Made by a program: the position numbers and the translations under genes | Notes under the pieces: generated by a model | Told to the model about the DNA's origin: nothing | Seen by the model: the letters and a program-made list of their open reading frames with translations, nothing else | Databases searched by the model: none | Origin: Arthrobacter sp. 24S4-2 | Lineage (GTDB): Bacteria; Actinomycetota; Actinomycetes; Actinomycetales; Micrococcaceae | Length of the DNA: 64,000 nucleotides | Reading direction: 5' to 3' | Assembly (NCBI RefSeq): GCF_005280255.1 | Contig: NZ_CP040018.1 | Location: forward strand, 2,294,001-2,358,000 | Shown here: piece after piece, positions 54,180-63,244 of the stretch | Layout of the letters: each line of letters starts with the position of its first letter | Numbering within the stretch: the stretch's first letter is position 1

Positions 54180-54193
54180 TTTTGGATCCAAAA
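54180..54193. promoter_or_regulatory. TTTTGGATCCAAAA palindrome before the GGT-like gene
   Basis: A perfect 14-bp palindrome, the longest of the four-promoter set, about 20 bp before the GGT-like start. It lies in a position where bound repressor would block transcription. It is a candidate GntR operator. Confidence 0.7.
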
Positions 54194-54202
54194 GTTGGGA
54201 TT

Positions 54203-54727
54203 TTAAGTTGGCAGTGCCGTGGATCTGCCCCAGCCAGCTTCGCTCGTCAGGTGATCAAGCAGGGGTTGGGTGCGATAGGCCAACGGTGTTGAGACCGAAA
54301 GTGTGGTGTTTGAGTGCCTGACGCCGCGGATTTCAATCATTCGACCGACGGCCTGCTGCAGGTCAGCTAATGTCACGGCCGCCACCTTGACCAGCAAGTC
54401 CTCGCGTCCGGCTTGCGTTGTGACTTCAAGGACCTCGGGGATCACGCTCAGTCTCTCGATCACCTGAGCCAGTTCCCGCTGATCGAGCTCAAGGCCCACG
54501 AAAGCCTGAACAGGTACACCTGCAGCTTCAAGGTCGATTACAGGCCTGAATCCCTTCAGGATCCCTGCCTTCTCCAGTCTCTGCAACCTTGCCAGGACGG
54601 TATTTCTCGAAATTCCCAGCTGTGCCGCAAGTTCAGCCACGCCGGCGCGCGCGTTGGTGTTCAGCCGTTTCAGAAGCTCCGAGTCAAGGCGGTCTATGCT
54701 GCTCATTTCGTCAAGCTGTCCATTCAA
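54203..54727 (-). CDS. Lrp/AsnC-family regulator
   Basis: A 174-residue protein with an N-terminal AsnC-type helix-turn-helix (DSELLKRLNTNARAGVAELA, LGISRNTVLARLQRLEKAGI) and a C-terminal ligand-binding RAM domain (VQAFVGLELDQRELAQVIER, EVTTQAGREDLLVKV). It is divergent from the branched-chain amino acid dehydrogenase gene. Lrp proteins of this kind sense amino acids and activate catabolic operons, as BkdR does in Pseudomonas. That role is inferred here from position. Confidence 0.9.
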   Translation of the reverse strand: MNGQLDEMSSIDRLDSELLKRLNTNARAGVAELAAQLGISRNTVLARLQRLEKAGILKGFRPVIDLEAAGVPVQAFVGLELDQRELAQVIERLSVIPEVLEVTTQAGREDLLVKVAAVTLADLQQAVGRMIEIRGVRHSNTTLSVSTPLAYRTQPLLDHLTSEAGWGRSTALPT

Positions 54728-54748
54728 TGAGATTCACCATCTTGGCGA

Positions 54749-54769
54749 ATTGATTAGTTGCAGATCAAT
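54749..54769. promoter_or_regulatory. ATTGAT-N9-ATCAAT inverted repeat, candidate Lrp site
   Basis: A clean 6-bp inverted repeat in the AT-rich 127-bp region between the lrp-like gene and the dehydrogenase gene. It is a candidate site for the Lrp-type regulator. Further AT-rich half-sites surround it. Confidence 0.5.
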
Positions 54770-54854
54770 AAGTTGACCACATCTACCCAAAGATTGACAG
54801 TTACTCCAACAGATCAGTCATTTTCGAATGTATCCACCAGATGAAGGAGACAAC

Positions 54855-55946
54855 GTGCCGTCCACTTTTATTACACAGCCGGGGCTGGGGGAGGACGGCA
54901 TTTTCGACCTCTCTGACGCGAACTCCGGGAGCCATGAAGCTGTCAGACTTTGCGTAGACAGCGCAACCGGCCTCCGGGCAATAGTTGCCCTCCACAGCAC
55001 TTCGCGGGGGCCGGCGTTGGGAGGGACGCGGTTTTTTCCCTACAAGGATGAAACGGCCGCGCTGCGTGACGTTCTGCGCCTTTCTGAAGGAATGACCTTT
55101 AAAGCGGCAGCGGCCGGTTTGCCTCTCGGGGGTGGCAAGGCTGTGATTATCGGCGATCCTGAAGCATTGAAAACTCCGGAACTGCTTCGGGCCTACGGCC
55201 GTTTTGTGGACTCCTTTGGCGGTTCATATATAACTGCCGCGGATGTCGGCACCACCTCCGCCGATATGGATTTCATTGGTGAATCCACAGTCCGGGTAGT
55301 GGGACGAAACATGACCCACGGCGGGTCCGGGGACAGCGGCTACTCAACTGCTAGCGGCGTTTTTTGCGCCATGACGGCAGCTGCGAACTATGTCTGGGGC
55401 GCCACCGGGCTCCGCGGCCGGGCTGTAGGTGTGGAGGGAGCAGGGAAAGTCGGAAGTCAGCTGATCCGTCTCCTCCTGGACGCAGGTGCAGAGGTTGTGC
55501 TCGCCGAACCTCACGCGGAGACGATGAGCCGCGCGGCAGAAACCTACCCGAATATCCGTGTCAGAGGTTCAGTTGTAGATGCCGAAGTCGACGTTTATGC
55601 GCCGTGCGCGATGGGAGGCACGCTCAACGCAGACACTGTTAGGACCGTTAGGGCGCGCATCGTATGCGGTGCTGCCAACAATCAGCTTCACACCCCGGAG
55701 ATGGAGTACCAGCTGAGAGCGCACGGCATCCTGTGGGTTCCGGACTACATTGCCAATGCTGGAGGACTGATCCAGGTCGCCTCCGAGATCGACGTCATAA
55801 CGCCGGACGAAGTTGCCGGTCGAATCGACCATATCGCCCTGACAGTCATGGAGATGCTCCGCATTTCCGAAGAGCGCAATATGACACCCGGCGATGCAGC
55901 CGATGCGATGGTCCGCGGCCGCCTGGGAACAGGGGCGCGAGGATGA
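54855..55946 (+). CDS. leucine/valine dehydrogenase (Glu/Leu/Phe/Val dehydrogenase family)
   Basis: NAD-dependent amino acid dehydrogenase (363 aa) that deaminates branched-chain amino acids to 2-oxo acids. ALGGTRFFPYKDE, the catalytic Lys in GLPLGGGKAVIIGDP, Asp in ITAADVGTTSADMDFI, and the Rossmann motif VGVEGAGKVGSQLIRLLLDA are present. GTG 54855 is chosen over ATG 54828 because GAAGGAGA lies just before it. The stop overlaps the E1 alpha start. The product directly feeds the dehydrogenase complex encoded next. Confidence 0.88.
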   Translation: MPSTFITQPGLGEDGIFDLSDANSGSHEAVRLCVDSATGLRAIVALHSTSRGPALGGTRFFPYKDETAALRDVLRLSEGMTFKAAAAGLPLGGGKAVIIGDPEALKTPELLRAYGRFVDSFGGSYITAADVGTTSADMDFIGESTVRVVGRNMTHGGSGDSGYSTASGVFCAMTAAANYVWGATGLRGRAVGVEGAGKVGSQLIRLLLDAGAEVVLAEPHAETMSRAAETYPNIRVRGSVVDAEVDVYAPCAMGGTLNADTVRTVRARIVCGAANNQLHTPEMEYQLRAHGILWVPDYIANAGGLIQVASEIDVITPDEVAGRIDHIALTVMEMLRISEERNMTPGDAADAMVRGRLGTGARG

Positions 55947-57031
55947 GCAGTAATACCGAACCCATCACTTTGCTCAATGCCGAGGGCATCTACTCTGCGA
56001 ACAAAGCCCTTCCGTTGGACGTAGACGCGGTCGATGCTACTGCGCTGTATCGGGACATGGTTATGGCCAGAAGGGTAGACACCGAGGCCATTGCGCTGCA
56101 GCGTCAAGGTGAACTTGGATTGTGGCCTTCCTTGCTGGGCCAAGAAGCCGCCCAAGTTGGCGCTGCCCACGCCCTGAAGCCCCGGGACGTGGTCTTCCCT
56201 ACGTACAGGGAACACGGCGTCGCCTGGTGCCGCGGTGTGAACCCGGTTGACCTTCTCGGACTGTTCCGGGGAACAACGCTGGGTGGATGGGACCCTGCTG
56301 CCAACAACTTCAACCTGTACACACTCGTCATCGGCGCTCAGACACTGCATGGCATCGGTTATGCCATGGGCATAGTGAGAGACGGGGATGTGGGCACTGG
56401 AGACCCGGCGCGGGACCGTGCCGTACTGGTGTTTCTTGGCGACGGCGCTCTAAGCGAGGGCGAAACCAACGAAGCATTTGTGTGGGCGGCAGCCCAGAAC
56501 CTGCCTGTGGTGTTCTTCTGTCAAAACAACCAATGGGCAATCTCGGCACCCTACTCCGTGCAGAGCAAGGTCTCCGTCGCCCAACGCGCACAGGGTTTCG
56601 GTTTTGCAGGGGTCCGGGTCGACGGCAATGACGCTTTCGCGTGCCTGGCCGCCACAGAAGAAGCCTTGGCAGCTGCGCGTGCCGGTAAGGGCCCCACCCT
56701 GATCGAGGCCCTCACCTATCGCAGAAACCCGCACACCACATCAGATGATGATGGCCGGTACCGCTCCGGGGCAGAAAACGATGCATGGGCAGCCTTGGAC
56801 CCGATCGACAGGCTGCGCACCTACCTGACGTCGAACGGCCAGCTCGAAGAAGCGATCCTGGAGCAGATCTCAGGCCAGGAGAAGTCGCTGGCGGAACAGC
56901 TGCGATCCGGGTGCCGTGCCCTGCCGAATCCCGGGCCCGCTTCACCATTTCAGAACACCTATGCGGAACTGCCCTGGGAGCTTGAACAGCAGATGAATGA
57001 ACACCTGGAATTTGTCGAGGCAGGCGAATGA
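55943..57031 (+). CDS. bkdA: branched-chain 2-oxo acid dehydrogenase E1 alpha
   Basis: ThDP-dependent E1 component, alpha chain (362 aa). The ThDP/Mg motif FLGDGALSEGETNEAFVWAA and NNQWAIS is complete. The phosphorylation-loop-like YRRNPHTTSDDDGRYR is present. It decarboxylates branched-chain 2-oxo acids and passes the acyl group to the E2 lipoyl. The start overlaps the preceding stop (ATGA), and the stop overlaps the E1 beta start. Confidence 0.92.
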   Translation: MSSNTEPITLLNAEGIYSANKALPLDVDAVDATALYRDMVMARRVDTEAIALQRQGELGLWPSLLGQEAAQVGAAHALKPRDVVFPTYREHGVAWCRGVNPVDLLGLFRGTTLGGWDPAANNFNLYTLVIGAQTLHGIGYAMGIVRDGDVGTGDPARDRAVLVFLGDGALSEGETNEAFVWAAAQNLPVVFFCQNNQWAISAPYSVQSKVSVAQRAQGFGFAGVRVDGNDAFACLAATEEALAAARAGKGPTLIEALTYRRNPHTTSDDDGRYRSGAENDAWAALDPIDRLRTYLTSNGQLEEAILEQISGQEKSLAEQLRSGCRALPNPGPASPFQNTYAELPWELEQQMNEHLEFVEAGE

Positions 57032-58014
57032 GCGCCACGTCGACCCGAATGCCTCTTGCACACGCGCTGAACCTCGGCCTGCGGCATGCGATGGAAGCAG
57101 ACGACAAAGTCATGCTTTTGGGCGAAGATATCGGGCAGCTCGGAGGTGTTTTCCGGGTTACAGATGGACTTCAAAAATCCTTTGGAGATCACCGTGTAGT
57201 CGATTCCCCTCTGGGCGAAGCAGGCATCGCCGGAAGCGCCATCGGCCTCGCCATGGCAGGTTACCGCCCGGTATGTGAAATCCAGTTCGACGGTTTCGTT
57301 TTTCCCGCGATGAACCAGATCATTACCCAGCTGGCGAAGTTCCATCACCGATCCGAGGGCACGATCAGCGTACCGGTAGTTATTCGAATCCCGGTTGGAG
57401 GCGGAATCGGCGCCATCGAACACCATTCGGAGTCACCCGAGGCGTATTTTGCCCATACCGCCGGCCTAAAGGTTGTCAGTCCCTCCACACCGCAAGAGGC
57501 GTACGACATGATGGGCCTCGCCATTCGAAGTGATGATCCTGTCATTTTCCTGGAACCTAAACGGTCGTATTGGCTCAAAGGGGACGTTGACTCCGGCAAT
57601 AGCCCAGAGGAACTCCAGAAAGCCACCGTTGTCAGGGACGGCCAGGACTTGACCTTGGTCGCATACGGCGCGCTCATGCCTGTCGCTCTGAAGGCGGCAG
57701 AAGTGTGTCAAAGCGAAGGCAGGAATATTGAAGTCATCGACCTTCGCTCATTGTCGCCCATTGATGACAAAACGCTCATTGAATCCGTAGAGCGCACCGG
57801 CCGGATGGTGGTAGCCCACGAGGCATCACGCACCGCAGGGCTCGGAGCCGAGGTTGCCGCCCGCGTTCAAGACGCGGCGTTCCACTCACTGCTTTCACCG
57901 GTGATACGGGTTACCGGCTATGACACTCCTTATCCCCCCAGCCGTCTCGAAGAGGACTGGCTTCCCGGGCTGGACCGCATCCTCGACGGTATCGACAGAA
58001 GCTTCACCTACTAG
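57028..58014 (+). CDS. bkdB: branched-chain 2-oxo acid dehydrogenase E1 beta
   Basis: Beta chain (328 aa) of the E1 heterotetramer: GEDIGQLGGVFRVTDGLQKS, DSPLGEAGIAGSAIGLAMAG, RIPVGGGIGAIEHHSESPEA and HEASRTAGLGAEVAARVQ. It carries the second half of the ThDP site. Its start is inside the E1 alpha stop. Confidence 0.93.
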   Translation: MSATSTRMPLAHALNLGLRHAMEADDKVMLLGEDIGQLGGVFRVTDGLQKSFGDHRVVDSPLGEAGIAGSAIGLAMAGYRPVCEIQFDGFVFPAMNQIITQLAKFHHRSEGTISVPVVIRIPVGGGIGAIEHHSESPEAYFAHTAGLKVVSPSTPQEAYDMMGLAIRSDDPVIFLEPKRSYWLKGDVDSGNSPEELQKATVVRDGQDLTLVAYGALMPVALKAAEVCQSEGRNIEVIDLRSLSPIDDKTLIESVERTGRMVVAHEASRTAGLGAEVAARVQDAAFHSLLSPVIRVTGYDTPYPPSRLEEDWLPGLDRILDGIDRSFTY

Positions 58015-58029
58015 GAGATGGGACCAACC

Positions 58030-59337
58030 ATGAATATCCAACAGTTCTCCCTGCCTGACGTCGGGGAAGGCCTCACGGAAGCCGAAATCGTAACTTGGCT
58101 CGTCAAATGCGGCGACGTTGTCGAGGTCAATCAGGCCATCGTGGAGATCGAAACAGCTAAATCTCTGGTGGAACTGCCCTCGCCCTTCGCCGGCGAAGTT
58201 ACCAAACTACACGCGGAACCGGGCGCCACCGTCGACGTGGGTACACCCATCATCAGCATCGCCACGGGCGAGACCACGGCAGCCAGAGAGGGGGAAGTGT
58301 CAGTCCATACCAGCGGCCGCGGGCCGTTGGACGAAGATCCCAAGCTCCTGGTCGGGTACGGTGCCCGCGAAACAACCAGCCACCGCAGACGGCGGAAGAC
58401 GGAAGACCATGCCGTGCCCGTCGTCCACGCATCTACAGGCGAAACCGTGGAACCGCCCAAATCAACCCCGCCGGTCCGCAAGCTGGCCAAAGATCTTGGC
58501 CTCGATCTTGCTTCCATCACCCCTACCGGAGCTGGTGGGGTCAGGACCCGGAATGACGTCCTGAAGGCATCTTCAGCAGCCGGCATCACCGGTGCTTCGG
58601 AAACAGTCGTTGAGGCAGCGAGCAGTGATGGTGGGGAGCTGCGGATACCCATCAAGGGTGTCCGTAAGCACACCGCGGCTGCCATGGTGAAATCGGCTTT
58701 CACGGCCCCGCACGTCACGGAGTTTGTCACCGTGGATGTTTCGCGGACCATCGAGCTACAGCAGCAGATAAGCCGCCGTCGGGAGTTCAAAGAGATTAAA
58801 TTGACTCCACTTACGTTTGTCGCCAAGGCATTCCTGAAGGCCATCAAGGGTACCCCGGAGGCAAACTCCCGCTGGGATGAACAGGCCCAGGAAATAGTCC
58901 AGATGCGCAAGGTGAATCTGGGCATTGCGGCAGCCACGCCCCGGGGACTTATTGTACCGAACATCAAAGGTGCGGAACAGCTCCCCCTCAAGGAGTTGGC
59001 GCAGGAAATCAGCTTGCTCGGGGCGTCGGCCCGAGCGGGAAAGACCGACCCTGCAGCCATGGCTCACGGAACAGTGACCGTCACGAACATAGGCGTGTTC
59101 GGCATAGATACGGGAACTCCCATCCTCAATCCTGGAGAGACCGCAATTCTCGCCGTAGGGACGGTCAGGAGGATGCCATGGGTGGTAGAGGACGAACATG
59201 GCGAACGGATTGAAATCCGATCTGTCCTGCAGCTTGCACTCTCGTTTGACCATCGCGTGATGGACGGCCAGCAAGGATCGCAGCTGCTGGCGGACACCGC
59301 GGCCATTCTTAATGAACCGGGGTTGTCCTTGCTCTAG
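58030..59337 (+). CDS. bkdC: branched-chain 2-oxo acid dehydrogenase E2 (dihydrolipoyl acyltransferase)
   Basis: A 435-residue acyltransferase: an N-terminal lipoyl domain with the attachment Lys44 in EIETAKSLVELP, a peripheral-subunit-binding domain (PPVRKLAKDLGLDLASITPT, GAGGVRTRNDV) and a C-terminal catalytic domain with His408 in SFDHRVMDGQQGS. ATG 58030 follows TAGGAGATGG. No E3 (dihydrolipoyl dehydrogenase) gene is in the operon, so the complex must share an E3 encoded elsewhere. Confidence 0.93.
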   Translation: MNIQQFSLPDVGEGLTEAEIVTWLVKCGDVVEVNQAIVEIETAKSLVELPSPFAGEVTKLHAEPGATVDVGTPIISIATGETTAAREGEVSVHTSGRGPLDEDPKLLVGYGARETTSHRRRRKTEDHAVPVVHASTGETVEPPKSTPPVRKLAKDLGLDLASITPTGAGGVRTRNDVLKASSAAGITGASETVVEAASSDGGELRIPIKGVRKHTAAAMVKSAFTAPHVTEFVTVDVSRTIELQQQISRRREFKEIKLTPLTFVAKAFLKAIKGTPEANSRWDEQAQEIVQMRKVNLGIAAATPRGLIVPNIKGAEQLPLKELAQEISLLGASARAGKTDPAAMAHGTVTVTNIGVFGIDTGTPILNPGETAILAVGTVRRMPWVVEDEHGERIEIRSVLQLALSFDHRVMDGQQGSQLLADTAAILNEPGLSLL

Positions 59338-59446
59338 CACCGCCCATGCCCAAATCACCAGATGTCCGGGAACAGCCGGCGCCTCCCGCCACAACTCAGC
59401 GGAGGACAGCTCTGCGACAAGACACCTGTGTGGCACGAAGGAAGAC

Positions 59447-59788
59447 ATGAATCGAGCATCCAATCACCGCGTCGTCCAACCTTGGGAGGGCACGGGAGAA
59501 GCCTCCCAAAACAGACCGGTCATCGTCAACGACTGGTCCCTCCTCATCGGATTCCGCGTGCACGTGAGACTGAACCGGTGCATCTTGCGCTACGGGCGTG
59601 TGGAAGAAGTCAGCAGCGATGGGAGCGCCTTATGGATAGAAGCCGGACATGGCTTTGGAAGACAACTCATCGACCAAGGATCAGGATTCCAGGTGCTCCT
59701 GGACCCCCACCTGCTTGCGCCTCTCGGGCAACGCCGAACCGCAGGTTTCCACGGCCGTTGCAGGCCGGAACCAGCCAGGAAGAGATGA
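59447..59788 (+). CDS. small uncharacterised protein, family member B
   Basis: A 113-residue protein starting at ATG 59447 with GAAGGAAG before it. The core DWSLLIGFRVHVRLNRCILR with YGRVEEVSSDGSALWIEAGH matches the 4315-4560 protein, ungapped over about 57 positions with roughly one third identical residues. An N-terminal extension and a basic tail flank the core. Its stop overlaps the start of the acyl-CoA dehydrogenase gene (ATGA), so it is translated as part of the operon. No function is known. A beta-barrel ligand- or nucleic-acid-binding fold is only a guess. Confidence 0.7.
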   Translation: MNRASNHRVVQPWEGTGEASQNRPVIVNDWSLLIGFRVHVRLNRCILRYGRVEEVSSDGSALWIEAGHGFGRQLIDQGSGFQVLLDPHLLAPLGQRRTAGFHGRCRPEPARKR

Positions 59789-60996
59789 CCATGACACTAC
59801 TCAAAGAAGACCCCCAGGCCCTTGAAGAAGCCCATGCCGCAGGACCGCCCTATCCGGAAGCTGACTTCCTGTTCCTTACAGACCTCCTGACGGAACATGA
59901 GCTGAATCAGTATCAGGCCGCGCGGGCGTTCTTCCAGCGGGAAGTAAGACCGATTGCCGTCGACTACTGGAATCGGGCCGAGTTCCCATTTGAGCTTCTA
60001 CCTAAACTGGCAGCTCAGCAGTTATCGGGACTCAGCACGTCCAACCATTTGTTGTCCGGACTCATACAAATGGAATTCACTCGCGCCGACACATCCATTT
60101 CCACATTTTTCGGTGTCCACCACGAACTGTTTGCCACGGCAATCCATGAGCTTGGATCTGATTGGCAGCGACGTACTCTGCTGCCAAACGTGCTGGCACT
60201 GAGAAAAATCGGGGCCTTTGCTCTTACCGAGCCTGCTCACGGCTCTGATATCTCCCGAGAGATGGAAACGACAGCGGAGCGGGACGGGGACGCATGGGTA
60301 CTCAACGGCACGAAGAGGTGGATCGGCAACGGTTCCTTCGCCGACTACGTCCTCGTGTGGGCAAAAGACAAAGCTGACGGCGAGATCAAGGGTTTCGTCG
60401 TGGAAAAGGAGCGCGCCGGATTTCATGCCGAAACAATCATCAACAAGACTTCCGCACGCATAGTCCAAAACGCCAACATCACGCTGACCGACGTGCGCAT
60501 TCCGTTCGCAAACTGGCTTCCCGGCACAAAGTCCTTCCGCGACACCAACACCCTGCTTCGTAATTCCAGGATCTGGGTCAGCTGGCAGGCCGTCGGCCAG
60601 CAGTTCGCTACGTTCGATGTTGCCCGGTCATACGCACTGGAACGCCACCAGTTCGGCAAACCCATCGCGTCGTACCAGCTCATCCAGAGCCAACTCGCCC
60701 AAATCATGGCAAACGCCACCATGTCGCTATCACTGATGATTCAAATGTCACGCCTCCAGGAAAGCGGGCGGCTCACTATGGATCAAGCCGCCCTCGCAAA
60801 AGCTAGCTGCACTGAAAGAATGCGCGAGTCAGTCGCTCTGGGCCGATCTATTCTCGGCGGCAACGGCATCAGTACAGATTTCGAAATGGCAAAGATTTTT
60901 GCCGATGCGGAAGCAATCTACTCGTACGAAGGAAGCCACGAAATCAACACCCTCATCGTGGGTCGAGCGATCACCGGAATTTCTGCGTTCATCTAA
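59785..60996 (+). CDS. acyl-CoA dehydrogenase, glutaryl-CoA dehydrogenase-like
   Basis: FAD-dependent dehydrogenase (403 aa). FALTEPAHGSDISREMETTA is the substrate/FAD loop, RHQFGKPIASYQLIQSQLAQ an FAD-contact region, and IYSYEGSHEINTLIVGRAITG carries the catalytic Glu in the position seen in glutaryl-CoA dehydrogenases. In this operon the likely substrate is a branched acyl-CoA such as 2-methylbutyryl-CoA, but glutaryl-CoA cannot be excluded. ATG 59785 overlaps the preceding stop. Confidence 0.88.
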   Translation: MTMTLLKEDPQALEEAHAAGPPYPEADFLFLTDLLTEHELNQYQAARAFFQREVRPIAVDYWNRAEFPFELLPKLAAQQLSGLSTSNHLLSGLIQMEFTRADTSISTFFGVHHELFATAIHELGSDWQRRTLLPNVLALRKIGAFALTEPAHGSDISREMETTAERDGDAWVLNGTKRWIGNGSFADYVLVWAKDKADGEIKGFVVEKERAGFHAETIINKTSARIVQNANITLTDVRIPFANWLPGTKSFRDTNTLLRNSRIWVSWQAVGQQFATFDVARSYALERHQFGKPIASYQLIQSQLAQIMANATMSLSLMIQMSRLQESGRLTMDQAALAKASCTERMRESVALGRSILGGNGISTDFEMAKIFADAEAIYSYEGSHEINTLIVGRAITGISAFI

Positions 60997-61078
60997 TTTC
61001 ATCCCCCACCCAACAACATGCCACGGGTACAGAGTCCCACAGCCACAGGGGACACCTGGCCCGAGAGGAGAAAAGCTC

Positions 61079-61834
61079 ATGGACCTCCAAGACACCTCAG
61101 CCATTGTTACCGGCGGAGCATCAGGACTCGGTGCTGCCACTGCCCGTGCCCTGGCGGCCCGGAACGTGCACGTGTTCGCTCTCGATCTTGGAAGCTCCCT
61201 CAAGAACGCCGAACGAGCCGATGGAATCACTTATCTGGAAGCAGACGTGACCGACCCCGAGGCCATCAGGAAAGCCGTCCAGATCGCCGCCGCCAATCGC
61301 CCGCTTCGGATCACAGTCAACTGCGCCGGCATTCTTCCCATGGCCCGCATCATCGGCCGCACCGGACCTCACGACTCCTCCCTTTTCGCCAAGGTCCTCG
61401 AGGTAAACCTTGTGGGGTCATTCAACGTTATGGCGATCTCTGCTGAGGAAATGCGGAAAACAGATCCGGATGACGACGGCCAGCGTGGCGTCGTCATAAA
61501 CACGGCCTCCATCGCCGCCTTCGAGGGTCAAATAGGCCAAGTTGCTTACGCCACATCGAAGGCCGGCATAGTAGGCATGACGCTACCGGCCGCCCGCGAC
61601 CTGGCGCAGTACGGAATCCGTGTCAATGCCATTGCTCCCGGCATCGTCGAAACCCCCATGATGGACACCCTTAGCGACGAAGTCCGGACGGGCCTGGCCG
61701 CCGGTGTTCCATTCCCCAAGCGTCTGGCCCGAGCCGAAGAATTCGCCAGCCTGGCCCTGGCGATTATCGATCATGACTACCTAAACGGTGAAGTCATACG
61801 CATGGATGGCGCCCTGCGCATGCAGCCCCGCTAA
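61079..61834 (+). CDS. SDR, 3-hydroxy-2-methylbutyryl-CoA dehydrogenase-like
   Basis: Short-chain dehydrogenase (251 aa) resembling HSD10-type enzymes. The NAD-binding TGGASGLGAATARALAARN is near residue 11, NCAGIL follows, then the catalytic Ser (INTASIAAFEG), Tyr and Lys (VAYATSKAGIVGMTL), and the family end GIVETPMMDTL. It oxidises the 3-hydroxyacyl-CoA step of isoleucine breakdown, given the operon. ATG 61079 follows GAGAGGAGA. Confidence 0.87.
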   Translation: MDLQDTSAIVTGGASGLGAATARALAARNVHVFALDLGSSLKNAERADGITYLEADVTDPEAIRKAVQIAAANRPLRITVNCAGILPMARIIGRTGPHDSSLFAKVLEVNLVGSFNVMAISAEEMRKTDPDDDGQRGVVINTASIAAFEGQIGQVAYATSKAGIVGMTLPAARDLAQYGIRVNAIAPGIVETPMMDTLSDEVRTGLAAGVPFPKRLARAEEFASLALAIIDHDYLNGEVIRMDGALRMQPR

Positions 61835-61893
61835 CTCAACAGCATTTGAGACTCGATCCCCGCTATCAGCACCAGCCCAATCAAGGAACCTTC

Positions 61894-63159
61894 ATGCCGC
61901 ACAGTACCTACCCTCGCCCTAACCCCGACGATGTCGTCATCGTCGGGGGAGCCAGAACACCTCAAGGCCGGATCAACGGACAGTTTGCATCCTTCAGCGC
62001 TTCCGATCTCGGGGCTAGAGCGCTGGCCGGCGCCCTAAGGAAGTCAGGGGTATCCGCCACCCAGATCGATGCGGTCATCATGGGACAGGTGGTCCAGGCC
62101 GGCACCGGACAAAACCCGGCCCGACAGACAGCCATCAAAGCCGGCCTCGGTTGGAATGTTCCTGCGATGACCATAAACAAAGTATGCCTATCCGGACTCG
62201 CGGCCGTGATCGACGCCGCACGAATGATCAGGGGCGGGGACGCTGATGTGGTCGTGGCCGGAGGACAGGAGTCCATGAGCCAGAGCCCGCATCTCCTACC
62301 CGGTTCACGGGGTGGCTGGAACTTCGGCAATACACCGCTCGTAGACTCTGTGGCCCACGATGGTTTGACCGACGCCTACGAAGCCATCAGCATGGGAGCG
62401 CTCACCGAACGCGGAAACACGACACTTGGCATCGACAGAACCCAACAGGACGACGTAGCAGCTGCCTCGCACCGGCGTGCCGCCCGCGCTATGGATGACG
62501 GTGTCTTTGATGAGGAAATCGTCTCCGTGACCGTCCAGCCCAAGAAGGGCCCGGCCGCCATTGTCAAAACCGACGAAAGCATCCGTCCCGACACCTCGGA
62601 GGACTCCCTAGCCGCACTCCACCCCGCATTCGCCCCCGACGGATCCATCACCGCCGGAAACTCCTCTCCACTCTCAGACGGAGCCACGGTACTAATCCTG
62701 ACCAGGCGGTCGCTGGCAGAACGCCTTAATCTGGGTATCCTCGCTGTCGTGGGTTCTGCCGGCCAGGTCGCCGGACCGGACAATTCGCTCCATTCTCAGC
62801 CCGCGGAAGCCATCAAGAATGCACTCATCCGAGCCTCGTGGAGCGTCGACGATCTCGACTTCATCGAAATCAACGAAGCCTTCGGTGCAGTTGCCGTCCA
62901 ATCACTGAAAGAGCTCGCGATACCGCTGGAGCGATGCAACATCCACGGCGGGGCAATTGCCCTAGGACATCCGATCGGGGCATCCGGTGCCCGAATCGCC
63001 TTGCACGCTGCCCACGAACTCAACCGCAGAGGCACCGGGCGAGCCGCTGTCGGCCTGTGTGGCGGCGGAGGACAAGGGGAGGCACTACTCCTCTACCGTG
63101 ACGGGACGACGGAGCCGGGCAACCTGCACCCAACGTCATCCCTCCTTCATGAAGCCTAA
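61894..63159 (+). CDS. thiolase (acetyl-CoA C-acyltransferase)
   Basis: Degradative thiolase (421 aa): nucleophile Cys in INKVCLSGLAAVIDAARM, INEAFGAVAVQSLKEL with the conserved NEAF, HPIGASGARIALHA and the second Cys in GLCGGGGQGEA. It cleaves 2-methylacetoacetyl-CoA or a related beta-ketoacyl-CoA to acetyl-CoA and an acyl-CoA. Last complete gene of the operon. ATG 61894 gives the family N-terminus. Confidence 0.9.
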   Translation: MPHSTYPRPNPDDVVIVGGARTPQGRINGQFASFSASDLGARALAGALRKSGVSATQIDAVIMGQVVQAGTGQNPARQTAIKAGLGWNVPAMTINKVCLSGLAAVIDAARMIRGGDADVVVAGGQESMSQSPHLLPGSRGGWNFGNTPLVDSVAHDGLTDAYEAISMGALTERGNTTLGIDRTQQDDVAAASHRRAARAMDDGVFDEEIVSVTVQPKKGPAAIVKTDESIRPDTSEDSLAALHPAFAPDGSITAGNSSPLSDGATVLILTRRSLAERLNLGILAVVGSAGQVAGPDNSLHSQPAEAIKNALIRASWSVDDLDFIEINEAFGAVAVQSLKELAIPLERCNIHGGAIALGHPIGASGARIALHAAHELNRRGTGRAAVGLCGGGGQGEALLLYRDGTTEPGNLHPTSSLLHEA

Positions 63160-63175
63160 TTCGAAAGGAAACTCA

Positions 63176-63244
63176 GTGACAGTTGCTGATCACCTCCGCG
63201 TTTCAATACATTCGACGCAAGGATCAACGGCCCTTCGCATTTAG
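63176..63244 (+). pseudogene. 5' stub of a gene cut by an IS, probably enoyl-CoA hydratase
   Basis: GTG 63176 follows GAAAGGAAAC. The frame gives MTVADHLRVSIHSTQGSTAL and then enters the IS end (63229) and a stop at 63244. The short start resembles an enoyl-CoA hydratase N-terminus. That enzyme is the step still missing between the acyl-CoA dehydrogenase and the SDR of this operon. Identity is an inference from context and a few residues. Confidence 0.5.
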
